A stretch of DNA of 64,000 nucleotides from Lentisalinibacter sp964427415 (GTDB taxonomy: Bacteria; Pseudomonadota; Gammaproteobacteria; Steroidobacterales; Woeseiaceae), in the NCBI GenBank assembly GCA_964427415.1, contig CAYRUH010000011.1, positions 27,761 through 91,760 of the forward strand. The letters run 5' to 3'. Shown piece by piece: positions 42,607 through 50,212 of the stretch. The position numbers were made by a program, and so were the translations under genes. How positions within the stretch are numbered: position 1 is the stretch's first letter; every line of letters begins with the position of its first letter. The notes beneath the pieces were generated by a model that saw only the letters and a program-made list of their open reading frames with translations, ran no database searches and had not been told where the DNA came from.

Positions 42607-44042
42607 GGCAGCACCCCGTCGAGGAGGGGCAGCGCCCAGGGGGCCAGAAAGCCCAGGCCCACGGCGGCGAGCGCGAGCATCAGTGCCGTCAGCTCCATGA
42701 CCTTGGGCACGGCATTCTCCTCATGTTCCTGTGAGGACTCGGTGAAGGCGGAGCCCAGCACCCGGAATACGTAGGCGGCGGTCAGCACGCCGCCCACGAT
42801 GAGCACCAGCGCCCAGTACCACAGGCCCTGCTCCATGGCCGACTGCAGCAGCATCCACTTGCCGACGAAGCCCCCGCTGGGCGGCAGGCCGGCGAGGCTG
42901 ATGCCGGCCAGTGCGAAGGCCGCCAGTGTCAGCGGCATCCGGTCGACCACCCGGTCGAGGCCGTCGATATCGTCATGGCCCTCTTCCATCATGATGCTGC
43001 CGGCCGCCAGGAACATGGCGCCCTTGGCGAGAGCGTGGGAGAGTGCCAGATAGACCGAGCCGCCCCAGCTCAGTGCCGGGTCGCCGCCGGCCAGCGGGAA
43101 GGCGAGAAACAGGTAGCCGAGCTGGGCCACCGTGGAATAGGCCACCAGCAGCTTGAGCCTGCTTTGCCGGAGCGCCTGCAGCGAACCCCAGAGGATGGCG
43201 ATCGTTCCCAGAATCCCCAGCAGTATGGCAGGGCCCTGCATCTCAGGCTGAAAAGTGAACCAGAGGCGCAGCAGCACATAGAACGACGCCTTCACCACCA
43301 GCGCCGAGAGCAGGGCGCTCACGGGCGCCCGCGCGCTGCCGTGGGCGGGCGGCAGCCAGACGTGGAAGGGGAACAGGCCGGTCTTCAGCAGCATCCCGGC
43401 GATCATGGCCGCCAGTGGCACCGCGACCGCCAGCCCGTCGGTGCTGCGTTCGGCGAGCAGGGAAAGATCCAGGGTTCCGCAGGCGTGGTACAGGAGCGCG
43501 ACGCCCACCAGGAAAGAGAGTGATCCGAACAGGCTGACCAGCAGGTAGCGCATGGCGCCGATCAGCGCCGGTCCGGTACCGGCCAGCGCCACCAGCGCCA
43601 CCGCCGAGAGTCCGAGCAGTTCCAGGGTGACGTAGAGATTGAAGATGTCCTGGCTCTGGAACAGACCATTGAGCGCCGTCCAGAGCAGCAGCAGCAGCGG
43701 CCAGAAGGCGTGCGCCTTCTCGGGCGTCCCCGCCAGATAGCTTCGGGCATAGATACTGACGCCCAGCCCGACGACGGCAGTCATCGCCAGCATCAGCGCG
43801 CTCAGGCCGTCGGCGCCGAGGGCGATGCCGAGTGGCGCGTCCCAGCCGCCGATGCGGTGCGCTACGGGGCCGTGTAATACCACCTGCGCGACCAGTGCCG
43901 CGGCAGCGGCGGCGGTAGCGACGGCGGCGGCAAGGCCAATCGCCACGCTGCGGCGAGGCAGCATGAACGCAATCAGGGCGCCGGCCAGGGGCAGGGCGAT
44001 CGTCCAGACGATCCACGGGGTCTCGCTGACGAGCGCGGTCAC
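42603..44042 (-). CDS. mrpD: MrpD-type Na+/H+ antiporter subunit
   Basis: A 479-aa membrane protein with MrpD/MnhD character: DAPLGIALGADGLSALMLAM, IFNLYVTLELLGLSAVALVA with the conserved Glu, MLLKTGLFPFHVWLPPAHG and SARAPVSALLSALVVKASFY with the conserved Lys residues, LLVAYSTVAQLGYLFLA and LSHALAKGAMFLAAG. It is an ion-translocating subunit of the multi-subunit cation/proton antiporter. It lies 3 bp after mrpC. Confidence 0.9.
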   Translation of the reverse strand: MTALVSETPWIVWTIALPLAGALIAFMLPRRSVAIGLAAAVATAAAAAALVAQVVLHGPVAHRIGGWDAPLGIALGADGLSALMLAMTAVVGLGVSIYARSYLAGTPEKAHAFWPLLLLLWTALNGLFQSQDIFNLYVTLELLGLSAVALVALAGTGPALIGAMRYLLVSLFGSLSFLVGVALLYHACGTLDLSLLAERSTDGLAVAVPLAAMIAGMLLKTGLFPFHVWLPPAHGSARAPVSALLSALVVKASFYVLLRLWFTFQPEMQGPAILLGILGTIAILWGSLQALRQSRLKLLVAYSTVAQLGYLFLAFPLAGGDPALSWGGSVYLALSHALAKGAMFLAAGSIMMEEGHDDIDGLDRVVDRMPLTLAAFALAGISLAGLPPSGGFVGKWMLLQSAMEQGLWYWALVLIVGGVLTAAYVFRVLGSAFTESSQEHEENAVPKVMELTALMLALAAVGLGFLAPWALPLLDGVLP

Positions 44043-44045
44043 CGA

Positions 44046-44372
44046 CTATTCCGCCTTCGCTTCCGCGGCGGCCCGCTCCCGGTCTTCGGGCAATGCCGCG
44101 TGCCCGGTCATCCTGGCGATACGCAGCACCAGGGCGAGTCCGAGTGCCGTGGCGGATATGCTGACCACGATACCGGTGATGACCATGGCCTGGGGTACCG
44201 GATCGATGCCCTGCGCGCCGGCGCCGCCGCCGACCAGTATCAGGAATACCCCGCTCGCCATGACGTTCAGAGCGAGGATCTTGCGCAGCAGGTGGGGCCG
44301 CAGCACGAGCGCGGAGATGCCGATGGCGAACAGTGCGATGCCGCCGGTGGCGAAGAGCAGGCCGCTGGTCAC
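44046..44372 (-). CDS. mrpC: MrpC-type antiporter subunit (NuoK-like)
   Basis: A 108-aa protein with three helices (LLFATGGIALFAIGISALVL; LALNVMASGVFLILVG; ITGIVVSISATALGLALVL), and the family segment DPVPQAMVITGIVVS is intact. It is equivalent to NuoK of complex I. The GTG start overlaps the mrpB stop (GTGA), so a longer upstream frame is not used. Confidence 0.88.
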   Translation of the reverse strand: MTSGLLFATGGIALFAIGISALVLRPHLLRKILALNVMASGVFLILVGGGAGAQGIDPVPQAMVITGIVVSISATALGLALVLRIARMTGHAALPEDRERAAAEAKAE

Positions 44373-45052
44373 GGCTCGCTCGGGGGCCGGCCGCCGAGGA
44401 AGAGTCCGGCGAGGATGACCGCGATGGAAATCGCGGCGGCGGTCTCTATCGCCAGGATCAGTGTCTTGCTCAGTTCGCGGGGATATTCGAGGAAAGCGCC
44501 GCCGGCGGCCATGACGCCGAGGCCGACGGCCAGGAAGACGCCGACGCCGGCGGCCGCGGCCACGCGCATGGGCCTCTCGGGCAGGCGGGGCCCGGCCTCG
44601 CGCGCAAGCAGGACGTAGAGCACGGCGGAGGTCGCCAGGACGGCACCGGCCTGGAAGGCGCCTCCCGGTTGCGACGCTCCCGCCCACAGCAGGTAGCCGC
44701 AGATCAGCGGGAACAGCGGGCCGAGTACGCGCAGCAGACCGACCAGGACCGGACTCGGCCGCAACGCCAGGGTCGGCGTGGCCCGGCCGAGGGACCACAC
44801 ACCGGCCAGCGCGGCGGCGAGCACGGCCATCTCGAGCAGGGTGTCGTAGCCGCGGAAGTTCAGCAGGACGGCCGTAACGGGATTGCTGACGCCGCTGGCG
44901 TCCAGCGAGCCGTCGACGGCGGCGGTCAGGTTGGGATAGTCGGCGGGCATCATCAGGGCGCTCGCCAGGCCCGCCGCCACGGCGAGCAGCGCCACTGCGA
45001 GTACGGCCCGCAACACCTGTCGGTAAGCGCTAGGCCCGGTCATCCGCCGCAT
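44369..45052 (-). CDS. mrpB: MrpB-type antiporter subunit
   Basis: A 227-aa membrane protein. The C-terminal MnhB domain is recognisable (LGPLFPLICGYLLWAGASQPGGAFQAGAVLATSAVLYVL). The N-terminal part (VDGSLDASGVSNPVTAVLLNFRGYDTLLEMAVLAAAL) is the MbhE-like region that in canonical Mrp sits at the end of MrpA. This fusion of MbhE and MrpB is typical of split-MrpA operons. It overlaps the 3' end of the preceding gene. The ATG at 45043 is an alternative start. Confidence 0.85.
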   Translation of the reverse strand: MRRMTGPSAYRQVLRAVLAVALLAVAAGLASALMMPADYPNLTAAVDGSLDASGVSNPVTAVLLNFRGYDTLLEMAVLAAALAGVWSLGRATPTLALRPSPVLVGLLRVLGPLFPLICGYLLWAGASQPGGAFQAGAVLATSAVLYVLLAREAGPRLPERPMRVAAAAGVGVFLAVGLGVMAAGGAFLEYPRELSKTLILAIETAAAISIAVILAGLFLGGRPPSEP

Positions 45053-45341
45053 CCTCCGCTTCTTCGTCCGCCGCTTCTTCCGTGCCGGCCGGCTCCGGCA
45101 GGGCCCCCCAGGTCGCGAGCAGCAGTGCCCCGGTCAGCCCGGCGCCGATGGCCGCCTCGGCCAGCCCGACGTCCGGTGCGCCGAGACGTATCCAGGCGAT
45201 GGAGAGGATCATCCCGAAGGCGATGAACAGGACGATGCTGCGGAACAGCCCCCGGCCCCACAGCGCAGCCCACGCCACCCAGACGAGCACGGCGACGAGC
45301 ACGCCGTCCAGCGCGAGGCCGGTGCTCAGCTGCCAGTCCAC
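45030..45341 (-). CDS. MbhD-like (DUF4040) antiporter subunit
   Basis: A 103-aa membrane protein with three helices (LALDGVLVAVLVWVAWAALWG; SIVLFIAFGMILSIAWIRLGAPDVGLAEAAIG; AGLTGALLLATWGAL) and an acidic tail. The 'GAPDVGLAEAAIGAG' core is the MbhD/DUF4040 signature, which in canonical Mrp is part of MrpA (NuoJ-like). Here it is a separate gene overlapping mrpG by 16 bp. Confidence 0.85.
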   Translation of the reverse strand: MDWQLSTGLALDGVLVAVLVWVAWAALWGRGLFRSIVLFIAFGMILSIAWIRLGAPDVGLAEAAIGAGLTGALLLATWGALPEPAGTEEAADEEAEDAADDRA

Positions 45342-45628
45342 GGCTTGATACCCCGGCGCAGACCCGAGCGGGCGATCAGATGCGAGGCGGTGGCCCCCGC
45401 GAGCAGCACGAGCCCCCAGATCAGGATGAGCTTGCCGACCGCTGCGGGCGACTCGGCGCGCAGCGCGAGACCGAGGACCGTCAGGCCCAGCCCGACGTTG
45501 TCCGCCTTCGTCAGCGCATGCAGGCGGCTGTAGAAATCCGGAAAGCGCAGCATGCCGACCGTGCCCGCGAAGAAGAAAGCGGCACCCCCCAGCAGCAACA
45601 GGGCGCTGACCACGTCAGTCGGAGACAT
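45326..45628 (-). CDS. mrpG: MrpG-type antiporter subunit
   Basis: A 100-aa protein with three helices and the family motif 'GTVGMLRFPDFYSRLHALTKADNVG', which is diagnostic for MrpG/MnhG, followed by LILIWGLVLLAGATASHLIARS. It is a small structural subunit of the antiporter. It overlaps mrpF upstream by 14 bp. Confidence 0.92.
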   Translation of the reverse strand: MSPTDVVSALLLLGGAAFFFAGTVGMLRFPDFYSRLHALTKADNVGLGLTVLGLALRAESPAAVGKLILIWGLVLLAGATASHLIARSGLRRGIKPWTGS

Positions 45629-45887
45629 CGTCGCCCCTCCTGCTCCAGACCCGCTGCACGAAGGCCACGGCCGCCACGGCGGCGAGCAGTGCGAATACCA
45701 GTGCGACGTCCCGCAGCGCCGGGCGTGCCATGCCTTCGGCCAGTAGCAGCAGTGCGGCTACCGCGGTGGTGCCGAATAACTGCGCGGCGAGCATGCGGTC
45801 GGCTGCGGTCGGCCCGCGCATGACCCGCCACAGACCGGCCGCCAGGTTCAGCAGCAGGAAGCCTGTGATCGCGAGCGGCAGATTCAC
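45615..45887 (-). CDS. mrpF: MrpF-type antiporter subunit
   Basis: A 90-aa protein with three short helices. GLWRVMRGPTAADRMLAAQLFGTTAVAALLLL is the conserved MrpF core (RGPT..DRmla). The acidic C-terminus overlaps mrpG. It overlaps mrpE by 4 bp (ATGA type). Confidence 0.9.
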   Translation of the reverse strand: MNLPLAITGFLLLNLAAGLWRVMRGPTAADRMLAAQLFGTTAVAALLLLAEGMARPALRDVALVFALLAAVAAVAFVQRVWSRRGDDVSD

Positions 45888-46417
45888 GAATCAGCCCCCG
45901 CCGGGCCGCCCAGCGATACCTTGAAGACGGCGGCGATACGCGGTTCCAGATCCCGTACCATCGCATGCAGGTCCTGCCGCGCATCCAGCGCGTGGATGAC
46001 CAGGCGGTCACCTTCGAGGTCTGCGCTGAGTGTGCCGGCAAGCATGCTGACGACGTTCGCCAGCGCCACACGGGAGGCGCCGGCCGGCAGCCGCAGATCA
46101 TGGCGGATCACGCCCGGGAACAGCGGCATGTCGGGCCGCAGCGCCCGTATCGCCACGTCGACGGCGCCGGCCAGTGACTGGCGGGCGAACCAGGGCAGGA
46201 ACAGCAGTATCCCGCGGAGAGAGAGTAACGGCCCCGGCCAGAGGCGCAGGCTGAGCGCGGTGGCGACGGCGATGACGGGCGCGCCGACCCCCCAGCTGTC
46301 GGCACGGCCGCCGCTCAGAAGGAGCCACAGCAGGCTGAACAGAGCAGCGCGCCGGATTCCGCGCAGCCAGCGTCCCCTCCCGGGTGCGGCGCCTGCGGCA
46401 TTCGCATAGTCGCCCAT
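45884..46417 (-). CDS. mrpE: MrpE-type antiporter subunit
   Basis: A 177-aa protein. Two N-terminal helices (LFSLLWLLLSGG; PVIAVATALSLRLWPGP) lead to a cytosolic domain with 'ANVVSMLAGTLSADLEGDRLVIHALD', the MrpE core. GAGGAAG precedes the ATG at 46417, so the upstream in-frame ATG at 46441 is rejected. It is the first gene of the ten-gene operon, whose promoter should lie within 46418-46510, together with the 3' end of the patatin gene. Confidence 0.9.
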   Translation of the reverse strand: MGDYANAAGAAPGRGRWLRGIRRAALFSLLWLLLSGGRADSWGVGAPVIAVATALSLRLWPGPLLSLRGILLFLPWFARQSLAGAVDVAIRALRPDMPLFPGVIRHDLRLPAGASRVALANVVSMLAGTLSADLEGDRLVIHALDARQDLHAMVRDLEPRIAAVFKVSLGGPAGADS

Positions 46418-46510
46418 CGTGACTTCCTCGGATCCTCTCAAAATTCTATCGCTGGCTCATCGCGCCGGATAGGGCGGTTTACCGCAAAGGATTCGCCGGC
46501 GGAGTGGGGT

Positions 46511-48817
46511 TCAGTGCGTCTCGTCAAGCAGCGAGCCCTCCGAGACGGGTCGGCCGAGGCTGAACTGCAGCTGCCAGCGGCCGTCGTCCGCATAACCGAG
46601 CGACAGCAGCACCGGGCCGACAGGCGTGCGCCCGGCCAGTGAGCCGGCCAGGCCGTACAGGGTCTCTTCGTCGATGCCGTCCACGCGGCCCTCCGGCCGT
46701 CCGGCGTGCACCCGCAGCCCGGCGTACAGCGCCTGACCGAAGACGGGCGAGATCTCCGCGAGCCGCCAGTAGTAGCTGGCGCCGGCGAACCAGTAGCCGT
46801 TGCCCCGCAGCTCGCCCGGCCGCAGGCCCGGGAAGGTGCGGATGCCGCCGAGGCGGAACTGGCGGTTCGGCGGTAGTTCGCCGGACAGGCCGGCCCCGCC
46901 TCCGAGGGTCAGGCTGAGGGAATCGCCGCGCCAGTCGAAAGCCCGGCTGTAGACTCCTTCCACCAACTCGTAGTCCTGCTCGCCGCCGAGCCAGTCGCCG
47001 GAATGGAGGTAGCGCAGGTTGACGTAGGTGCCCTGCGTGGGCAGCGCGACGGCATCCCGGGTGTCATAGATGCCGCCGAGCACGATGGCCGACTCGCCGA
47101 GGTCGTCGATCTCCGGCAGGAACGAGAAGCCCGTGTCGATGTCGACGTCCAGCTGGCCGCGGCGCAGCCCGGCGCGCAGCTGCGCCCGGGTGCCCAGATT
47201 CATACCGAAGTCGAGCTGGCCCCAGGTCTCCGTCAGCTGGTAGGTGGCGACGCGGTCCTCGCCCAGGAAGACGTCCTGCAGGTCGCTCTCGATGCGGGCG
47301 ATGGGCTGGACGAAGTAGCGCTGCCGGAGGTCCAGCGGCTGATAGAAGTCCGTCTGCAGGAGACTCTGCTGACCCACCTGCAGCGCGCTGTGCCACTCTC
47401 CGCCTCGCCGGTTCAGCCACGTGCGGGTGTAGTCGGCCCGCACCAGGCCCTTGAGGTCGTCCGGCTCGTTGGCGCTCAGCCCCAGATCGAGGCGCAGATA
47501 ATCCGGGCCCCAGGATTTCTCGACCGGCGTTATGGTGAGCACCTGGGCGCCGGGCGGTCCGGTTACCTCGTAGCTCACCCGCTCGAAGTCGTCGAGCGCG
47601 AAGATCCTGTCGGTGTCCTCGGCGATCTGGTGCATCGTCAGCTTCGCACCGGCAGCGACGTGACGCAGCTGCGCGCGGACGTAGCTCGGATTCACGCGCT
47701 CGAGACCCTCGATCCGGACTTCCGCCAGCCGAAGTGTCCGGCTGCCGCCGCGACTGATCGTCTCCCGCCAGCGCGCGTAGCGCGCGTCGGATACGGCGTA
47801 ACGCCGCAGCGACTCCCGCATGCGCTCGGCGGCGGCCCGGCCGAGATCGATGGCCTCGGGGACGCGGTGGAAATCCGTGGCCGCGATGTCGTCCATCGCC
47901 ACCTCGATGCCGACGTCGTGCGGCGCGAGGCTGGCGATCTGCTGATTCTGGTTGGCGATCACGGCCACGTCCACGGCGCGTGCCAGCAGCGACACCGCCG
48001 AGCCGAGCTCGTCCGGCTCCGGCTGCGGCGTCGACAGCCAGACCGCGATCACCACGTCGGCGCAGAAGTCCCGGGCGATGTCCACCGGCAGATTGCGCAT
48101 CATGCCACCGTCGGCCAGCACCTGGCCGTCGCGGCTGACCGGGGCGAAGACCCCCGGCACCGCCATGCTGGCGCGCAGTGCCAGCGACAGATCGCCGCTG
48201 CCGAGCACCACCATCTCGCCCGCCGCCATGTCGGTGGCGATGGCGCGGAACGGGATGGACAGGTCGTCGAAATCGGTCGTGAGCCGCCCCGAGGAGACCA
48301 GGGCGCGGATCATGTCCTCGATATTCTGCGTCGGCAGCAGGCCGCCCGGCGTCGTCAGACCGCGGCGGCTGACGCCCAGCTCCACCAGCCGGGTGTAGCT
48401 GCGCGTCGCCAGCTTCTCCTGGATGGGCGTGCGCCGACGCAGCCCCTTGCCGCCCACGGTGCGCGACCAGTCGGTGCCCCGCACGATGCGCTCGATGCGC
48501 TCCGGCGCCATGCCGGCAGCGAGCGGCGCCCCGACCAGCGCACCCATGCTGGTGCCGACGACGCAGTCTACCGGGATGCGCAGCTCGTCGAGCACGCGCA
48601 GCACGCCGATGTGGGCGGCGCCCTTCGCGCCGCCGCCGCCGAGCACCAGGCCGATACGGGGGCGCTCGGGCGGCAGCGGGTCGTGTTCGGCGCGCGCCGG
48701 CTCCGCCCACGTCATCGCCGACGGCAGCGCCGCGGCCATCGCTGCGATTATCGCTGCGATTATCGCTGCGATTATCGTCGCCAGGGTCGGCAACAGGCTG
48801 TGTTTCGGCTTCCTCAT
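46511..48817 (-). CDS. PlpD-like patatin phospholipase with POTRA and outer-membrane barrel
   Basis: A 768-aa type Vd autotransporter-like protein. The signal peptide contains the repeat IIAAIIAAIIAA. The patatin domain (about 50-330) has the oxyanion loop GLVLGGGGAKGAAH, nucleophile Ser90 in VVGTSMGALVG, and the catalytic Asp236 in LADGGMM. A POTRA-like domain (about 360-440, LRLAEVRIEGLERVNPSYVRAQL) precedes a BamA/TamA-type barrel (about 450-768) with FRLGGIRTFPGLRPGELRG. PlpD proteins are lipases displayed or released at the outer membrane. The gene runs toward the Mrp operon. Its start lies 40 bp from MITE copy 2. Confidence 0.88.
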   Translation of the reverse strand: MRKPKHSLLPTLATIIAAIIAAIIAAMAAALPSAMTWAEPARAEHDPLPPERPRIGLVLGGGGAKGAAHIGVLRVLDELRIPVDCVVGTSMGALVGAPLAAGMAPERIERIVRGTDWSRTVGGKGLRRRTPIQEKLATRSYTRLVELGVSRRGLTTPGGLLPTQNIEDMIRALVSSGRLTTDFDDLSIPFRAIATDMAAGEMVVLGSGDLSLALRASMAVPGVFAPVSRDGQVLADGGMMRNLPVDIARDFCADVVIAVWLSTPQPEPDELGSAVSLLARAVDVAVIANQNQQIASLAPHDVGIEVAMDDIAATDFHRVPEAIDLGRAAAERMRESLRRYAVSDARYARWRETISRGGSRTLRLAEVRIEGLERVNPSYVRAQLRHVAAGAKLTMHQIAEDTDRIFALDDFERVSYEVTGPPGAQVLTITPVEKSWGPDYLRLDLGLSANEPDDLKGLVRADYTRTWLNRRGGEWHSALQVGQQSLLQTDFYQPLDLRQRYFVQPIARIESDLQDVFLGEDRVATYQLTETWGQLDFGMNLGTRAQLRAGLRRGQLDVDIDTGFSFLPEIDDLGESAIVLGGIYDTRDAVALPTQGTYVNLRYLHSGDWLGGEQDYELVEGVYSRAFDWRGDSLSLTLGGGAGLSGELPPNRQFRLGGIRTFPGLRPGELRGNGYWFAGASYYWRLAEISPVFGQALYAGLRVHAGRPEGRVDGIDEETLYGLAGSLAGRTPVGPVLLSLGYADDGRWQLQFSLGRPVSEGSLLDETH
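48741..48776 (+). repeat. Three perfect 12-bp tandem repeats in a signal-peptide coding region
   Basis: GCTGCGATTATC occurs three times without change at 48741-48776 and encodes (antisense) the IIAA repeats of the PlpD-like signal peptide. Each unit adds four hydrophobic residues in frame, so copy-number change would alter signal-peptide length without a frameshift. Confidence 0.85.
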
Positions 48818-48857
48818 CGCTACCGGGGCACGGGTCGTGCAGAGGTAATCCGGTATC

Positions 48858-49024
48858 CTAGCAGCCTCTCGGACTTAGGGCGTCGTCGCGAGGCGTGTGG
48901 GAATCGAGGACAGAATTTCGATCGTTTGAGGCGAATAGTGGTGACTATTTAACGAAAACGAGCGGTATTCCGGACCGATTCCCACCAGCCGCAGCAGATG
49001 ATCCTAAGTCCGACGGGCTGTTAG
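48858..49024 (-). mobile_element. 167-bp palindromic MITE-like element, copy 2
   Basis: Reverse-complement copy of the element at 10713-10879, with only two base differences. It starts CTAGCAGCCTCTCGGACTTAGG and ends CCTAAGTCCGACGGGCTGTTAG, with TA at both borders. It fills the gap between the divergent PlpD-like and opine-dehydrogenase-like genes, and an open frame passes through it into the latter. No transposase is present. Confidence 0.75.
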
Positions 49025-49122
49025 CATCGGGCCGGAACAGCAGAGCCGGGCCGCGTGATATGCGGATACCGGTCGGCGGGCAGAGCCGGCAGAATGACGC
49101 CGATGCGAATCAGGAGTCCAGC

Positions 49123-50205
49123 ATGAGAATAGCGGTACTCGGCGCGGGCGCCGGCGGCACGACGGTCGCCTTCGATTGCGCTTCCCATGGCCACGAGGTG
49201 CGACTGTTCGACTTCCCCCGCTTCGGCGAGAATATCGCCGCCATCGCGCGCGCGGGCACGATCAGCGCGGAGGGTGATATCGCGGGCACCGCCGCCGTGA
49301 CATATGCAGGTCACGACATCGACGAGGCGCTGGACGGCGCCGATCTCGTCTACGTCGTCGGCCCCGCCTATTCGACGGAGCCCTTCGGCGAGGCCGTGCG
49401 CGGCCGGCTCACCGCCGGGCAGACGGTGATCGTCTCGCCGAGCTCCTGCGGCGGGGCACTGGCCTTCCGCCGAGCGGCGCGCCTCGGGCGCGGCGGCGAC
49501 GGGGTCCGTATTGCAGAGACCTCGACCCTGCCCTATGCCGTGCGCCTCGTCTCCCCCGGCAGCATCCGCGTGTTCCTGAAGCTGCGGGCGGGGAACCTGC
49601 TGGCCGCGCTGCCGGGTTCCGATACGGCGACCGTGCTGGAGTGTATCGGTGACGTCTATCCGGGCATCGAACCCGCCCGTAACGTATTGCAGACCAGCCT
49701 GCAGAACGCCAACCCCGTCATCCATCCTGCCGTGACGCTCGCAAACGCGGCGCGCATCGAGGGCACCGGCGGCGATTTCCTGTTCTACGAGGAGGGCGTC
49801 ACGGACTCGGTCGGTCGGCTGATCGAGGCCCTGGATGCCGAGCGCATCGCCATCGGCCGGGCGCTCGGCCTCGAGATACTGCCCGATCCGGAGATGGGCG
49901 TGCGCCAGGGCTACATGCGTGAGGCGAACTACGGTTCCGGCTACCGGCTGGCGCCGGGCTTCCGGGGTATCGGGGCGCAGCCGGCGCTCGACCATCGCTA
50001 CCTGAACGAGGACGTGGGCTACGGGCTCGTCTTCATGTCACGACTGGGTGAGCAGGCCGGTGTCGAGACCCCGGTGATGGATGCCATGATCCGGCTGGCC
50101 TCCGTGTTGATGGCGCACGACTACGCGGCCGAGGGCAGGCGCACCCCGGCGACGCTGGGCATCGGCGACCTCAGCCCCGACGGGCTCGCCGAGCGCCTGG
50201 GCTAG
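49123..50205 (+). CDS. NAD(P)-dependent opine/octopine-dehydrogenase-like protein
   Basis: A 360-aa protein. The N-terminal Rossmann fold starts RIAVLGAGAGGTTVAFDCASHGHEV with the GxGxxG fingerprint. The C-terminal helical domain has ETSTLPYAVRL, NPVIHPAVTLANAARIEG with the conserved His, and FLFYEEGVT, as in the octopine/nopaline dehydrogenase family. Members reductively condense an amino acid with a keto acid or act in the reverse direction. Substrates are unknown here. The ATG at 49123 follows CAGGAG. The long in-frame extension from 48895 comes from MITE copy 2 and is rejected as a start. Confidence 0.82.
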   Translation: MRIAVLGAGAGGTTVAFDCASHGHEVRLFDFPRFGENIAAIARAGTISAEGDIAGTAAVTYAGHDIDEALDGADLVYVVGPAYSTEPFGEAVRGRLTAGQTVIVSPSSCGGALAFRRAARLGRGGDGVRIAETSTLPYAVRLVSPGSIRVFLKLRAGNLLAALPGSDTATVLECIGDVYPGIEPARNVLQTSLQNANPVIHPAVTLANAARIEGTGGDFLFYEEGVTDSVGRLIEALDAERIAIGRALGLEILPDPEMGVRQGYMREANYGSGYRLAPGFRGIGAQPALDHRYLNEDVGYGLVFMSRLGEQAGVETPVMDAMIRLASVLMAHDYAAEGRRTPATLGIGDLSPDGLAERLG

Positions 50206-50212
50206 TGTCCCG

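Noticed and set aside
48895..49122. In-frame N-terminal extension of the opine-dehydrogenase-like gene
   Set aside because: The first part is encoded by the repeat element and the same peptide start is encoded by copy 1. The Rossmann motif starts right after the ATG at 49123, which has its own CAGGAG.
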